From Adenanthera pavonina (taxonomy: Eukaryota > Streptophyta > Magnoliopsida > Fabales > Fabaceae), in NCBI GenBank assembly GCA_026686845.1, contig JAIVEN010000006.1:34580501-34644500 (forward strand): a stretch of DNA of 64,000 bases, read 5' to 3'. The notes beneath the pieces were generated by a model that did not search any database, had not been told where the DNA came from, and saw nothing but the letters and a program-made list of their open reading frames with translations. Shown here piece by piece: positions 12,031 through 24,022 of this stretch. The position numbers and the translations under genes were made by a program. How positions within the stretch are numbered: the first letter of the stretch is position 1; each line of letters opens with the position of its first letter.

Positions 12031-13721
12031 GCTTGATATGGTTATCAAACTTAATCGTATCACTTACAAATTAACTAGAAATCAACTATGAAGTATAATG
12101 CAACCTAGATCGTATTTCTCGTGGAACCTCTAGCTTAACTTTGATTAATTCAAAACACTTTATAAACACAAAGTAATGAGGATTTGATTTTAAACTCAAT
12201 TGAAAATAATTTTGAAAAAAGAAATTAAATGTTTGTAAATTTTCAATTATTTTGGAAACAAGGAAACAAATAAGGAATTTTGGTTTGTTTGATCAATTAT
12301 AGGCATTCCTCAAGAGTTTTGGATTTCACCTCATCATCACATATCCTAATTAATTTCTATAACCCTTCAATTGAGAGTTAATGAAGTCTAATTATCAAAA
12401 GACTTTGACATTAGACGCAATACATAAATCTTAGGCCCTAAAGTTATATATAATGCATCTAACACCTAAAGATATTTCAATTAACCATAAACTTTATTTG
12501 AATCATTCCTGCTCTTGCTAACCAATACTAAATCAAATTAGAAAGAACACAAAACATCTTGCTAAACATCATCAAAATGCATTATCATGACTCACTTGAA
12601 TAATGTTAACAATAAGCAATAATAACATCAAAGGAATGTATCTAATTATAATTTTTCAGTATACTAACAATTCAAACAAAATCATGGTATCCTCAATTAC
12701 AACTAAAATCTAGTCATAATATAGCTAAATCCATCACATACATCTTCATTCAGATGTTCCAGACAAGATAAAATTAAGAAATAGCTATAAGGGAAGGAAT
12801 CAAGAAAAAATAAACTCCCATATTAATGCTCTGAGGTGATAATTCAATCTCTTGAGGAATTAATGAGATTAGCTACTCATAGACAGATGCTCAAGACCCT
12901 CTCCATTTTTTGCAATCAGTTTGTGATGGAGTTCCAACGATGGAAGAAACAGAGGAGCTGCAACAATGGAAGAAACAGAGGAAAATCGAAAAAGGGCGTT
13001 GGCGGTGGCTACTATGAAGGTTGAGGTTTTAGATCTAAGAAAATTCCTAATGAACTTTTACGTCTCCCTCCAGTCAATCCTCCTCTTTTGGTTCTTTTTA
13101 GCAGCTTCTTTTGATTTCCTTTTCCTCTTGTCCTGTTGGCTTTTGAAGAATCTCCTCCATTTACACTCATGAAGAACACCAACCTTCAGGACCTCTTTCC
13201 TGAACTTGTTCAGCAGTTTATCATCGAGCTCATTTTTGCCCAATGACAAGACGAAAAAGATGAAGAAGATTCTGTAGGTTGCTAGCCGTGATACTATGAA
13301 GGTGGAGATATTTTTAGATTTGAAACAAAAATAGAGGATGAGCTTTTCTTTTTCCTTGCATCCACCCCCTCTGCCCAAAAAAAAAAACAAAAGAAATATT
13401 ATAATAATAATAATAATAACAATAATCCTCCTAGAAAAAGTAAGTATATTATATATATATACTTAACTTTTTTTGTCTATTTATCATTTATTTATTAAAA
13501 CTCAAATCAAGTATTGCTATTATTTTTTTCTGAAAATTATTAATAAAATTAATAGAATAACATTTAATTTCAAAAATAGTCTTTTTGGACAAAAAATACA
13601 GGAAAATACTTAATTAGCTCAAAAGATCCAAAATGCTTCAATTAATCTCAAAATGTCCTTAAAATGTGCTCAAAAGTTAAGGAAATGATATAAAATGATA
13701 TGAAAAATAATAGACTAAGTA
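12031..13721. other. Spacer between repeat blocks, no gene called
   Basis: About 12830-13330 is less AT-rich and holds several short overlapping frames. It also contains an internal repeat: GGAAGAAACAGAGGA occurs at about 12942 and about 12969. The phrases CTACTATGAAGGTTGAGG (about 13008) and ATACTATGAAGGTGGAG (about 13293) are also similar. This may be decayed coding sequence of unknown type. The flanks are plain AT-rich DNA with an (AAT)n run near 13400. Confidence 0.4.
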
Positions 13722-14672
13722 TGAAATATCAATGAAGAAGTGAGTGAAAGAAGTTAAACTAATCAGGAAATTGACTGATTGATGTTACTTGGTTCAGTAA
13801 ACATTTAAAAATTCCTATGAATTTGAGCTTAAATCCAAAAATAGAACTTCTTGAATAAAACCTAGTGAAGTGCTACTTCTCAGGCATTTTATTATGTTTT
13901 TCAAAGAATTTGCTTAATTCCTTAATTAATTTTATCAATAGACAAATTATTTATATCTTTAAAATTAGAATATCATACACTTATTTAAAAATTATTTAAA
14001 ATTACCAAGAGATAGAAAATAAAACAAGTAGATTTTAACTTCTTAAAAGGTATATTCCCTAAGAAGCTACTTCATGCGAATTATAATAAGTCACTAATAA
14101 GGGAGGAGGTGGTAATTACTTTTAGATATTATTAGTATTAATTATTTATATGGAAAAAAAGTTGGAGAGACATGGTAATTTACGTTATACTCATGACAAT
14201 TAAATGAATACAAAATGGGTGCTGACTGAGTTCATATGTTATTCTATAATAATGAATTTTGGGTATTATTTATATTCTTTTACAAGATATGTTTACACTT
14301 GATTAGTCTACAAAATATTTGTCAATTCATCATAATGTTGGACACAAATAATAAAAATTTAATAGAATTGTAACTGTGTCCGAATTTTGGGTTTTTAAAA
14401 AATTGAGAAAACTTATTGGCATGACATTTGCAATTTGTGTAATAATGTTTTTTGAAATTAAAATTTTATATGGTTGAACAGCTAAATAGTGGGCCTAAAA
14501 TTTGCATAAAACTTAATTCCCTTTTAACCTCAACCAATAGAATTAATTTTCAATTTTAGTCATGGTGTTTATAATCCTATTAACATTAATGTAAATTATC
14601 AACATATAGTATTATGGACCAATTTTACGGCATGACAATTGTGATTTGATTTTGCAATGGTCTCTCATATCT
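13722..14672. repeat. Block A, second copy, directly upstream of the F-box pseudogene
   Basis: This aligns with 10540-11475 over almost its whole length. Shared phrases are GAGCTTAAATCCAAAAATAG, TAATTCCTTAATTAATTTTA, ATTATTTATATGGAAAAAAA and GATTTGATTTTGCAATG. It ends about 195 bp before the F-box start codon, so the family may be the duplicated 5' flank of an F-box gene. Confidence 0.75.
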
Positions 14673-14867
14673 CTGTATATATAGTTACACTCCATAGGGT
14701 ATGTATTTCATCCAAAAAGCTCATCGGTGGAATTACTGTAAGTTCTATAAGCTTATTCCATCTTTCTATACTAGCTGAAAAATGATGTCAGTTTATTTAT
14801 ATACTTAATTTTATTTATTGTGTAATACTTATTGTAATTCTTATTTTCATTGTTAGATTTGGTGGTC

Positions 14868-16020
14868 ATGGAGATGCCGAATCTTTTTGATAATAGAATT
14901 TGTTTGCTTGAGGAATTGATGGTTGATATCCTTTCTTGAGTTCCTGCAAATAAACTTGTCGAGAATCGTCTTGTGTCCAAGAACTGGTCTCTTAGTATCC
15001 GTGATCCTCACTTCGTGAGATGCCATCTTGATGTTTCTCTTAAGAGTTCTGAAACTCTGATATTTTGGTGTGGAGATGACTTATACTATTATAGGGCTAA
15101 TTGGTTGTTTGCAATTAAGTTATTTTCTATCCAAAATAGCCATCTATCACGAATTAACCTTTTGGTCAACTTGAAAAGCTCATGGGGAACATTGTTTGAC
15201 TTTGTTGGATCTGTTAATGGTTTGATGTGTATTAAGAGCCGTGCTGAAGGGAGAGCTATGTTTAATCCATGCACCACTCAAATACATACTTTCCTTGACA
15301 ATGATTACAAATATGCAAGAGGTTAGTTATTATAAGTACATTGTGTTTAAGTTTAAATGGTTAGTATCTTGAATTAAGAGCCATATATGTCTATACTAAT
15401 TTTTGATCTCCTTCCACCCTTTAATATATATATGTGTGTGACTATGTAGTAATCCAAAAATATTAACATGTTTTATAAATTCTTTAGGGATTGCTTTATA
15501 TCGCTTTGAACATGACCCATTAGAGGATGGATACATGGTGGTTGTTATTTATGAAGTTATTGGTTTAGCTACTTCAAATGTTTGTACTTACTCTTTGAAG
15601 ACGAGACACTGGTCCCAAAAGACAACAATTCCACTTACATGGAGTTTCTTTGAATCAACATCCTACTGTATTGATGGGGTGTTGTATATTGGGACTAGCT
15701 TTCAATCGGATCATTTTGCATCTTCAATTTTCATTATTGCAATCAATCTTCATACCAAAAAGTTGAAGTCAAATGAAACTTTTGAATTATTTTTTTGCCC
15801 AAGACAACATGATTGTATCCCGTGGAGGAGGTCTTGGTATTATTGGGTATTTTAAATATCCTATAAGCAATCATGATGCTGTGATGTATAAATACTTCTC
15901 CATAGTTTTGAGGTATGGAAGACATAAGCATATAAGCAAGACATTCCTTGTGAGATTACTCTTCTTGGGCTTCAAGGTGATGAATTCTTATTTGAATAAT
16001 CCAATTGGCAGTACAATATG
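14868..16020 (+). pseudogene. F-box protein pseudogene (F-box plus FBA-like domain)
   Basis: F-box proteins are the substrate-recognition subunits of SCF ubiquitin ligases. From ATG at 14868 the frame reads through an F-box core (LLEELMVDILS, a stop, VPANKLVENRLVSKNW). The TGA at 14937-14939 sits where the family usually has Arg, so a CGA-to-TGA change is likely. The frame then continues as an F-box-associated region (SIRDPHFVRCHL, then GSVNGLMCIKS, then MFNPCTTQIHTFL). It meets a donor GTTAGT after 15320 and resumes after an acceptor at 15486-15487 (IALYRFEHDPLEDGYMVVVI). A frameshift near 15785-15810 moves the FBA-like continuation (SRGGGLGIIGYFKYP) to another frame. With a stop inside the F-box and a later frameshift it is not functional as read. 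The upstream ATG and exon structure are otherwise well kept, which suggests a fairly recent loss. Confidence 0.8.
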
Positions 16021-17460
16021 AATGACGATATTACCTTTAGTCTGCAGATTGTCTCTTGCAACATGTATTTTGGGGTTGAGAAAGTTATGATCCATGAGAT
16101 CAGTCCTTTCGAGAGCTAGATAATCGGAAGCACTAATTTCATTTACAGCTTGGTCAAATTCTAATCAATGTGTCATCTTATCTATTTCTATCAGTTGAAT
16201 AAAATGCAGTCTATTTTATATGCTTTCTTTAAGGTAGTAGTATGTTGAATAAGATGGAGTCCTTCTTATGGACGTAATTGGGATATTTGAATGAATTTGA
16301 TATTATGAAATACTTAAGTATTTTGAGAAAAGTATGTATGTCTTTATTATCCCGTAACTTGACACTTATATATTTTTCTACATAGCATACAAGGGACAAA
16401 TTAATGAATTATTTTTATATATGTGACCATAAAATAGTAAAAATTGTAATTATTGAGCATATCAATAAGAATAAATCAAATAATAATTTAGTAAACTAAT
16501 AACATTTGCTTACCATGATCTTTGCATATAAGTAATTAAAAATTGAATTCATATAAATTAAGATATTACATTGTAAGTATGGTGAATAATGCAAATGATT
16601 ATTCAAGATAAATGATTGAATTAAATGTTGGAGATAATATATTTGGTGATTTCATATTTATATCTATATAGGTGTGCTATCCTAATGCAGAAAATACAAA
16701 AAAAAAAAAGATTTATAGGTGCCATGGCCATAATATGTTTTTTATAAGTTTAATAGCCTATGTTTTTTCTAAGTTTAAATGAATTTATTCATTTAAATTA
16801 TAATTATTAAATTTAAGAAACATAATTAATTAATCTTTTTGAAGGTGTAAAATTACAAAAAATTGATAAGATTATGATATGTTTACAACCAAGTCCATGT
16901 TATTAGGCAAGTTTACTTGATATTGCAACTACTCAATTTTAACAATCTTTGTTTTTTTACATCTACTAGCCATATTATAAAATTTAGTTCATTAAAAAAT
17001 AATAAAATAAATAAAGAGATACACAAATTAGCACAGACAAACACACACCGTGTATATATATATATATATATATGGTAATGTTTGTATAGAAAGTAAAATT
17101 TTCAAAAAGGGTGTACTATGATCAATGATTTAAACTTTTATAGTGTAATAAAAAATATTTTAAAATTATATTTTCATAATAAATGTAAAAATATCGACCT
17201 CAGACCATTAGAACTAATAAAATGCATGTTAATTATGAATTTTTTTTATAGAAATATCAAATGCATTAATAACATCAAGGTTCAAAGAGACAAAATAGCA
17301 TATTGCTAACAAATTTTTAAATTAAAAAAATCAAATTACTTCACATTATAATCAAATAAGTGAATATGACATCAACTTATGAATTCAAAAATTAATATGG
17401 ATGACAAATTTGATTGCCTAATCAATTTCTCATGTTAATATTAATATGGATCATAAATTT
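16021..17460. other. AT-rich spacer, no gene seen
   Basis: The sequence is very AT-rich with a (TA)n run near 17053-17072. Short open frames here have low-complexity composition. I see no domain, TIR or RNA structure. Confidence 0.5.
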
Positions 17461-18250
17461 GAAGTTATACTTTCTAAATATTTTATGATGTTTTCCTAAA
17501 AATACCCTTAATTCCTTAATTAATCTTTTTAATAGATAGAGTATTTAGATGTTTAAAATTAGAATATCATATATTCATTTAAAAATTATTTAAAATTATC
17601 AAGAAATATAAAATAAAACAAGGTAGATTTTAACTTCCGAAGAAGTACATTTAATGGGAAGTTACTTCCTCAAAATTATACCAAGTGAACCCTAAGGGGG
17701 ATTTGGTATTTATTTTTAGATAATAATAGTAATAATTATTTATATGGAAAAAAAAAGTTGGGAAGACAAGGTACTTTATGTTATACTTGTGGCAATTATA
17801 TGAAGACAAAATGACCACCTGATTGAGTCCATATGTTAATGTGTAATAATGAATTTTGTGTATTATTTATCTCCTTTTTCAAAATATGTTTAAACTTGAT
17901 TAAGTCCACAAAATATTTGTTGATTCATGACATATTAACCAAAAATATTCTATCTATTTTGTAGACTTGTAACATGTCCAATATTTGGGTTTATAAAAAT
18001 TGAGAAAACTTAATGGCATGACAGTTGCAAGTTGTATAATAATGCTTTTTGAAATTAATAAGTTGGGAAGCTAAATAGTGGGCCTGAAATTTGCACAAAA
18101 TTCAATTACCTTTTAACCTTAATTGATAGAATTAAGTTTCAGTTTTAGTCCATGTGTTTATAATCCTATTAACATTAATGTCATTATCAAAAGATAATAT
18201 TATGGATGAATTTCACGGCATGACACTTGTGATTCGATTTTGCAATGGTA
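17461..18250. repeat. Block A, third (shorter) copy
   Basis: This matches 10682-11475 and the corresponding part of 13722-14672. It opens with GAAGTTATACTT, then TAATTCCTTAATTAAT and TTATATGGAAAAAA, and ends GATTCGATTTTGCAATGG. It lacks the first 140 bp or so of the other copies and is not followed by an F-box frame. Confidence 0.7.
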
Positions 18251-18399
18251 ATATGTATATAAATATATATTTATACTAATTTTAATAAATTATCATTTCA
18301 AACACCATCAGCACAGGAATCAGCAAAGAGAATAATTCGAGGGACACCTGATATATTAATACTATTTTCTGTTATAGTACTAAGAATCTAATTTGCTCG

Positions 18400-18840
18400 T
18401 GAATGTTTTTACACCCAATCCTTTCTGAAGGTTTGAGTTATATCAAAACATAAATAATATGTCGCTAAATATATATATATATATATATAAGATCCATTAT
18501 TTGAGTTTTTGTAATTAATTATTAACACTTCTCTAATTGTAAGTTTTCGATCATTTTAAATTAGATTTAGATAAATGACATTTGTATGAACAAAAAAATG
18601 ATGATGGGCATAACAAAATTTGGAGTTAATATTTCAATTATTTGATGCAAATATTTCGAGTTTTTATTGTATCTGTGTGCAACAAAATTAGATTACAATC
18701 ATCCAATGGTGAACATCATTTGATATATCTTAGTACACAATCTGCAACCTTTGTTAGTGATTATAGATTTCAGGTCAAAACAAGGAAAGAAGTGAATGGA
18801 TTGAGAGAATTTTCAGCACTATACAATGATTAACGTTCCA
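18400..18840 (+). pseudogene. Second RPA1-like fragment, paralogous to 1350-1790
   Basis: About 440 bp aligns with 1350-1790 of the first RPA1-like pseudogene. Both carry the FLHP[A/I]LSE block, the phrase GTTTTTGTAATTAATT and an ISTQ-like exon. Here the last reads YLSTQSATFVSDYRFQVKTR and runs to a stop at 18831-18833. This exon is intact, whereas the first copy has an in-frame stop. The similarity ends soon after (about 18860). It is a partial duplicate lying upstream of the Helitron Rep-helicase remains, and probably part of that element. Confidence 0.65.
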
Positions 18841-19139
18841 ATTACTAAATTTTCCAGTTTTCATATTAAAATTGACAGTTATAGTATGCTATCAATTATG
18901 GGATATAATTAGATTTAAAATGATACACAAAACTACAAGATAATTTTGCTGTTTCAATCCATATATAGCCATTCTGTACAAGGTTAGTGAGTCTATAATC
19001 ATCATCTTTGATTTCTATAGTTCTTGAATGCTCTAATAGTATTGTGTGATTGAATAACAATATATGGGTGGAGAAGAAAATATCCGGATTCATTACAAGC
19101 AGATGTTGTGCTCAACTGAATCTGGTAAATACCAATCTT

Positions 19140-19340
19140 TGTTTTACTACAACTTTATTATAATTTTAACTTTATTATGATATGATTCTTGTAGTCATGC
19201 ATTTTATTTTATTTTAGGGTTCAAACATCCAATTAAATATGACGGAACTAATTTGCTTTATAAGTCTACTATCACGACTGAATCTTTCTTGCAATCTCCT
19301 TTGTCAAATATTACCAATGGTTGCTTTAGTTTTTAATATT
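19140..19340 (+). pseudogene. Helitron N-terminal exon remnant (SPLSNITN motif, copy 1)
   Basis: After an acceptor-like TTTTAG at 19213-19218, a short frame contains TTESFLQSPLSNITNG. The same motif recurs at about 20262 (SNQSPLCHVTN) and about 21440 (LNRSPLSNITN). I infer a repeated N-terminal exon of the Helitron protein. The family of this exon is not known to me. Confidence 0.4.
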
Positions 19341-19779
19341 ATATATTTCATTGATATACTATGAAGAATGATGATTTTACAATGACATCATATATATGCT
19401 TTGTAGGATAATATGGATGGATGTTGAGGTTTTTTTGTTTGCAATGAGATAGTGTGGTGTAGGAACAATTCAAGTACAATATGCAAGCAGTCACATTCAT
19501 ATTTGAAGAATCCAATTTTGTTATGTAATGACCAAATTAATCTAAATGAAATTTTGCATTGTCCAGGTAGCAAGAGGTGCTCTTAGTTTAGCTCATGTAC
19601 AACTATTAAACATATGAGGTGTTTTTTTTATCTAACCTTTTTTAATACATGTTAAGATAAACCAAAGTAAATAATGTAGATTATTTCATTATGCTGCCTA
19701 ACCCAATTATCGGATACGGTGTGTGGAATTAAAAAAAGATATCATATGTAACATCTATTTCATATGTGTTGAAAGGAAT

Positions 19780-22135
19780 TTATTTAATTTAAATTCATGT
19801 GATTAGGAATGAGCGAGAAGTATTACCATGAGCCATTGTATACTTTCAATAATTGTAAGTAATATTAATGTATTGATTTTTATGTTTTTTTGGTTGTTTA
19901 TAGATATTGTAATTTCTATTTTATTTAATAGTGCAAAATGATTTGAAGAAGATACAGGCAGATGTAAGGCATTGAAGGATTGAAATTTTATGAAAAAAAA
20001 GTATGACAACCATATGTAGTGATATTGTTTATGCTTTGTGGAAAAGAATTGATGCTTGATTTTAATCATATAATTTTATATTTTAATATAAGTCATATAT
20101 ATATATAGATTTAAAATTTATATGTTTAGGCCCTTTTATTTGTCATATATATGTAATTGCTAATTTATATATATATATATATATATATTGTATTTGGAAG
20201 GGTCTCTGGAGAAAATTTCTCCAGTTGTATGCCAGAAAATAGGCAAGAAGAGAAATGATTTAGTATCAAATCAATCTCCATTGTGTCATGTTACCAATCT
20301 TAAGCGTTAGATGATTTAATTTAGTTTTGAATTGTAGATTTAGTTTACAAAATTATATTCGTTATGAAAGTTGTGTTATATATATAATAATGAATAATGC
20401 AGCATTTTACTTTTTTTTTATTTATATGTGTGATAGAAATTCCTAATGATATTGGAAATTCTAATACATGTTTCATGGATAATGATTTGATTGGGTCATC
20501 AAGTTTAGGCAAGAAAAATAGTTTAATGTATTCAAACTAATAATTAATTTAAATGAGTCATATTTTTTTAAGTGATCTTAATTATATTGCCTCATAATAG
20601 TGTCAATTAGATTGAATGGGAGAAATGGATGCATGCAAAATTCCACCTATCGACAAGTTAAAAGTAAGGCAAGATATAGGCAAGAACCTTATATGACTCC
20701 ACTTTATAGATATGGCAATTTTGTTTTTATATTAGTTTTTATTGTAGTATGTATAACTATTGATTGTGTATGATTTGTTCCAGACTCTATTTTTGTGAAT
20801 TTTTGTAGCATACTGTTAGTACTCTATTATAAAACATTACTCATATTTATACTTGTTTATGTTTTTAATTCATAAGATATTCAAAGGAATATAGACTACA
20901 ATCAACTCATTAATGACAATATGGTTGTCAATGATAACATCATTAATGGTAAGTCATTGAATTTTTAGTTTGGTTTGTTTGTTTATTAACTCACAGTTTA
21001 CAATAGATGGTTGACCTCTAACTACTATTGGACAATTTAGTTCAACAAATTAATTTCATATGCATTTATGTGATTAAGAATGAGTGATATATATTATCAA
21101 GATTCATTGTCTACTTTCAGTATGAGTAAGTAGTATCAATGAGACAATTTTTATGTGTTTACTATAATTGCCGTACATAGATTGATGTATTTGATTTTAT
21201 TTTTAGTGCAAAACGATTTGAAGATGCAAGCAAATGTAAGGCATTGAAGGATAGAAATTTTAAGGAAAAAAAGTACCATAATTTTTTTTGCCAAAAGCAC
21301 CATAATTATATGTAGTTATAATTTTTTTTATTTGTTGTTTGTAATGATTCATTTTTTATATATTGTATTTGTAAAGGGTTGTTGGGAAAAAATTCTCCCC
21401 TTATAGACTAGAAAATGAGCAAGAAGATGAATGATTTGGCATTAAATCGATCTCCTTTGTCTAACATTACTAACCGTAAGGGATATTTTATCCAATTCAG
21501 TAGTGAGCTATAGATTTGGTTTTAAAAATCATATAATTAAAAAAAAATCAAGTATGTATATATAGTAATGAATAATTACGCATATTAATGATTTTTTTTT
21601 TGTGTATGTCAGAAACTCCTATTACTAATGGAAGTTCCAATAGACATTTTTTGAATGATGGATTAATTGGTTCATCAACATCAAGCAAAAATTATAAGTT
21701 AATTAATGTATTTGAATATTAGTTCATTTATCTCTGTCACAATCTATTATAAGTGCTGTTAATTTTTCCCCTAAAATTAGATTCAATTAAACTCAGTCAA
21801 AGGTGTGGATGCATTCAAAATTTCATATCTACAAGATTTAAGAGCAAAGCAAGGTGTATTCAAGAAGTTGATAACTCTCCAATTAATAGAGGTGCTGTGT
21901 AGGCTTTGTTATAGAAACTATTATTAATATTTTATCTGAGCATGCAGCTTAGTAATCTATTATAAACACTAATTAGATACATACCTATTTGTTTTTAAAA
22001 TTTAACAATTGCTCATATCAATATGGAATATATTTTGAATGATGTGAAAATGGTTGATAGTAAGGACGTTGTTATTGATAAGTTACTAATGTATTATTTG
22101 GCTTTTTGGTTGATTAATTCACCTATCACATTTGT
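19780..22135 (+). repeat. Tandem duplication of 1.1-1.2 kb within the Helitron 5' part
   Basis: Unit 1 (about 19780-20995) and unit 2 (about 21050-22135) align throughout in the same order. Landmarks are GATTA[G/A]GAATGAG, the GATTTGAAGA exon with GTAAGGCATTGAAGGAT, the SPL..[I/V]TN exon, GGATGCAT[G/T]CAAAATT, and the ATGGTTG[T/A]..A exon ending in a donor. The duplication includes several exon-like blocks and their introns. Both units have decayed. Confidence 0.65.
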
Positions 22136-23597
22136 ACATGATATTAATAAGCAATTAGATGAAGTTGTTATTTGTTTATGATTTTCCTTTATATTAATAA
22201 TAATTTTATGTCTATAAATATATTTGATTCATTTTTTCTCCCTTTTTAGAGTACTATGATATTGGAGATCAAACTTATGTCTGTGAATTTTGCAATGTAA
22301 AGTTTTGGTATGATGAATGGTTGAAAAAAGTATCAAGCAGAAATCCTGAGTTTGGCATGTGTTGTATACAAGGAAAAATTCAACTTCCAATAAGCAAGAA
22401 AGTCCCTGATATACTTGATATGTTGTTGAATGGTAGAAATCGTAGAAGCAAACATTTTTGAGATAATATCCGATTATATAATATGATGTTTGCTTTTACA
22501 TCTAGGGGAGGTAAAGTAGACAAAGATATCAACCATGGAAATGGTCCATATGCACATAGGATTTCTGGTCAAAACGTTCATCTAATTGGAAGTATGCTAC
22601 CAGTAGAAGGATCCTCAAAGTTTGCTCAATTATACATATATGATACAAAAAATGAAGTTTTGCGAACAGGATAAATGCAATACGGTAATATTTAGTGTCA
22701 TATGAAATGGATATACTATATAGTTACAATATTTATATATGTTTTGACCATGCTTATTGTTTATTTATGGTGGGGAAGGTGATCAAAGTCCATACTACAA
22801 TGAAATTGTTCAAACCCTAAAAGATTTATTTGATGATTGCAACATTTTGATGAAAACATTTAGAGCAACTATAGATATGATTGGAGGAAGAGAAGGTGAA
22901 GTTGTAAATATTAGACTTATTCACAAACGTGGAACTGATGGAAAGACTTATAATTTAGCAACTGCTACAGATGAGATTGCAGCTCTAATAGTTGGTGATA
23001 TTGGATCTACAGAGTTCAATAGAGATATTATTGTATAATACAAATAAGAATTATTAAAGAGGATATCAGAGTCTCATCCATTTTTTCTTCCTATGCAATA
23101 TTCATTGTATATCCATTTGGAGAGGATGGGTATAGGGATGATATTCCATACAAAGACAGTTCTACTAATGAAATGCAAAATAAATTAACAATGAGGGAAT
23201 ATTTTGCATATAAAATTCAAGATCGTGATGATGATATGTCTGTAATAGTTCGACCAGGAAAGCTATTCCAACAGTTTGTAGTTGATGGTTATACAATGAT
23301 AGAGTCCACCAGATTAACATTTGTAAGGAATAATCAGAAGAAGTTAAAGGTTGAGCTATATCAAGGTCTTGCTGATTTAGTTTTGAGGGGAGAGACTAGG
23401 TCAGCTTCAATTGGAAAAAAATTATTCTTTCTTCATCCTTTATTGGTAGGGTAAGTTATACAATTTAAAACTATCAGGATGCAATAGCTATATGTAAATG
23501 GGCTGACCATCCAAATTTATTCATTACATTCACTTGTAACCCAAAATGGCCTAAGATTAGTCGAGATATGAAGTATAAAAATGCACGTGTTGACGAT

Positions 23598-24022
23598 TGT
23601 GATATCCGAGCGCTGATGAGGGTGGAGAGTGATCGCTGGTGCAAGAAAATAAGTGTGAGATAAAAGTGATGAGGCACGAATAATGAGAGGCTTCTGGCAG
23701 GCTTCTAAGCGGAAGAGGTATATGAGTGAATTGAATGCATACCGGAACGAGAGGGATCCAGAGACTATATAGGTATGGGACTACACGGTTAAGGATAGCT
23801 TAAAGGAATTGATAGATACTACCTATACCAACAAGGTGCACCTACCTTTTCAGTAGCATATCCCTTAAGAACTCCTCAGTTAAGCGTGCTTGACTTGAAG
23901 CAATTATGGGATGGGTGACCTCCTGGGAAGGAGGTGTGTGAGTGAGGATCAAGCACACTGAAAGGGCTTGTGTTAGTTTGTGAGGATAGTCATCAATCCC
24001 AAAGAAGCGGCCAGATATTACA
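23598..24022 (+). mobile_element. Solo LTR of a Cassandra-like TRIM element carrying a 5S rRNA-like Pol III promoter
   Basis: The 425-bp insert begins TGTGATATCC and ends GATATTACA, near-inverted TG...CA ends as in LTRs. It is bordered on both sides by ACGAT (23593-23597 and 24023-24027), a perfect 5-bp target duplication. Removing the insert and one ACGAT rejoins the Helitron frame without a shift (VDDRPDIMSK). Inside, 23868-23930 matches the 3' half of plant 5S rRNA, including box A AGTTAAGCGTGCT and box C GGATGGGTGACCTCC. Cassandra elements are known for exactly this 5S-derived promoter in the LTR. Only one LTR is present, so internal sequence was probably lost by LTR-LTR recombination. 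The LTR seems somewhat long for Cassandra. Confidence 0.85.
23868..23930 (+). promoter_or_regulatory. 5S rRNA-derived internal Pol III promoter within the solo LTR
   Basis: Box A (23878-23890) and box C (about 23907-23925) match the plant 5S internal control region, with changes in between (GACTTGAAGCAATTAT). The 5' half of 5S rRNA is absent, so this is not a 5S gene. Confidence 0.75.

Noticed and set aside
23868..23930. A 5S rRNA gene
   Set aside because: Only the 3' half with the promoter boxes matches, and it lies inside an LTR with exact target duplications.
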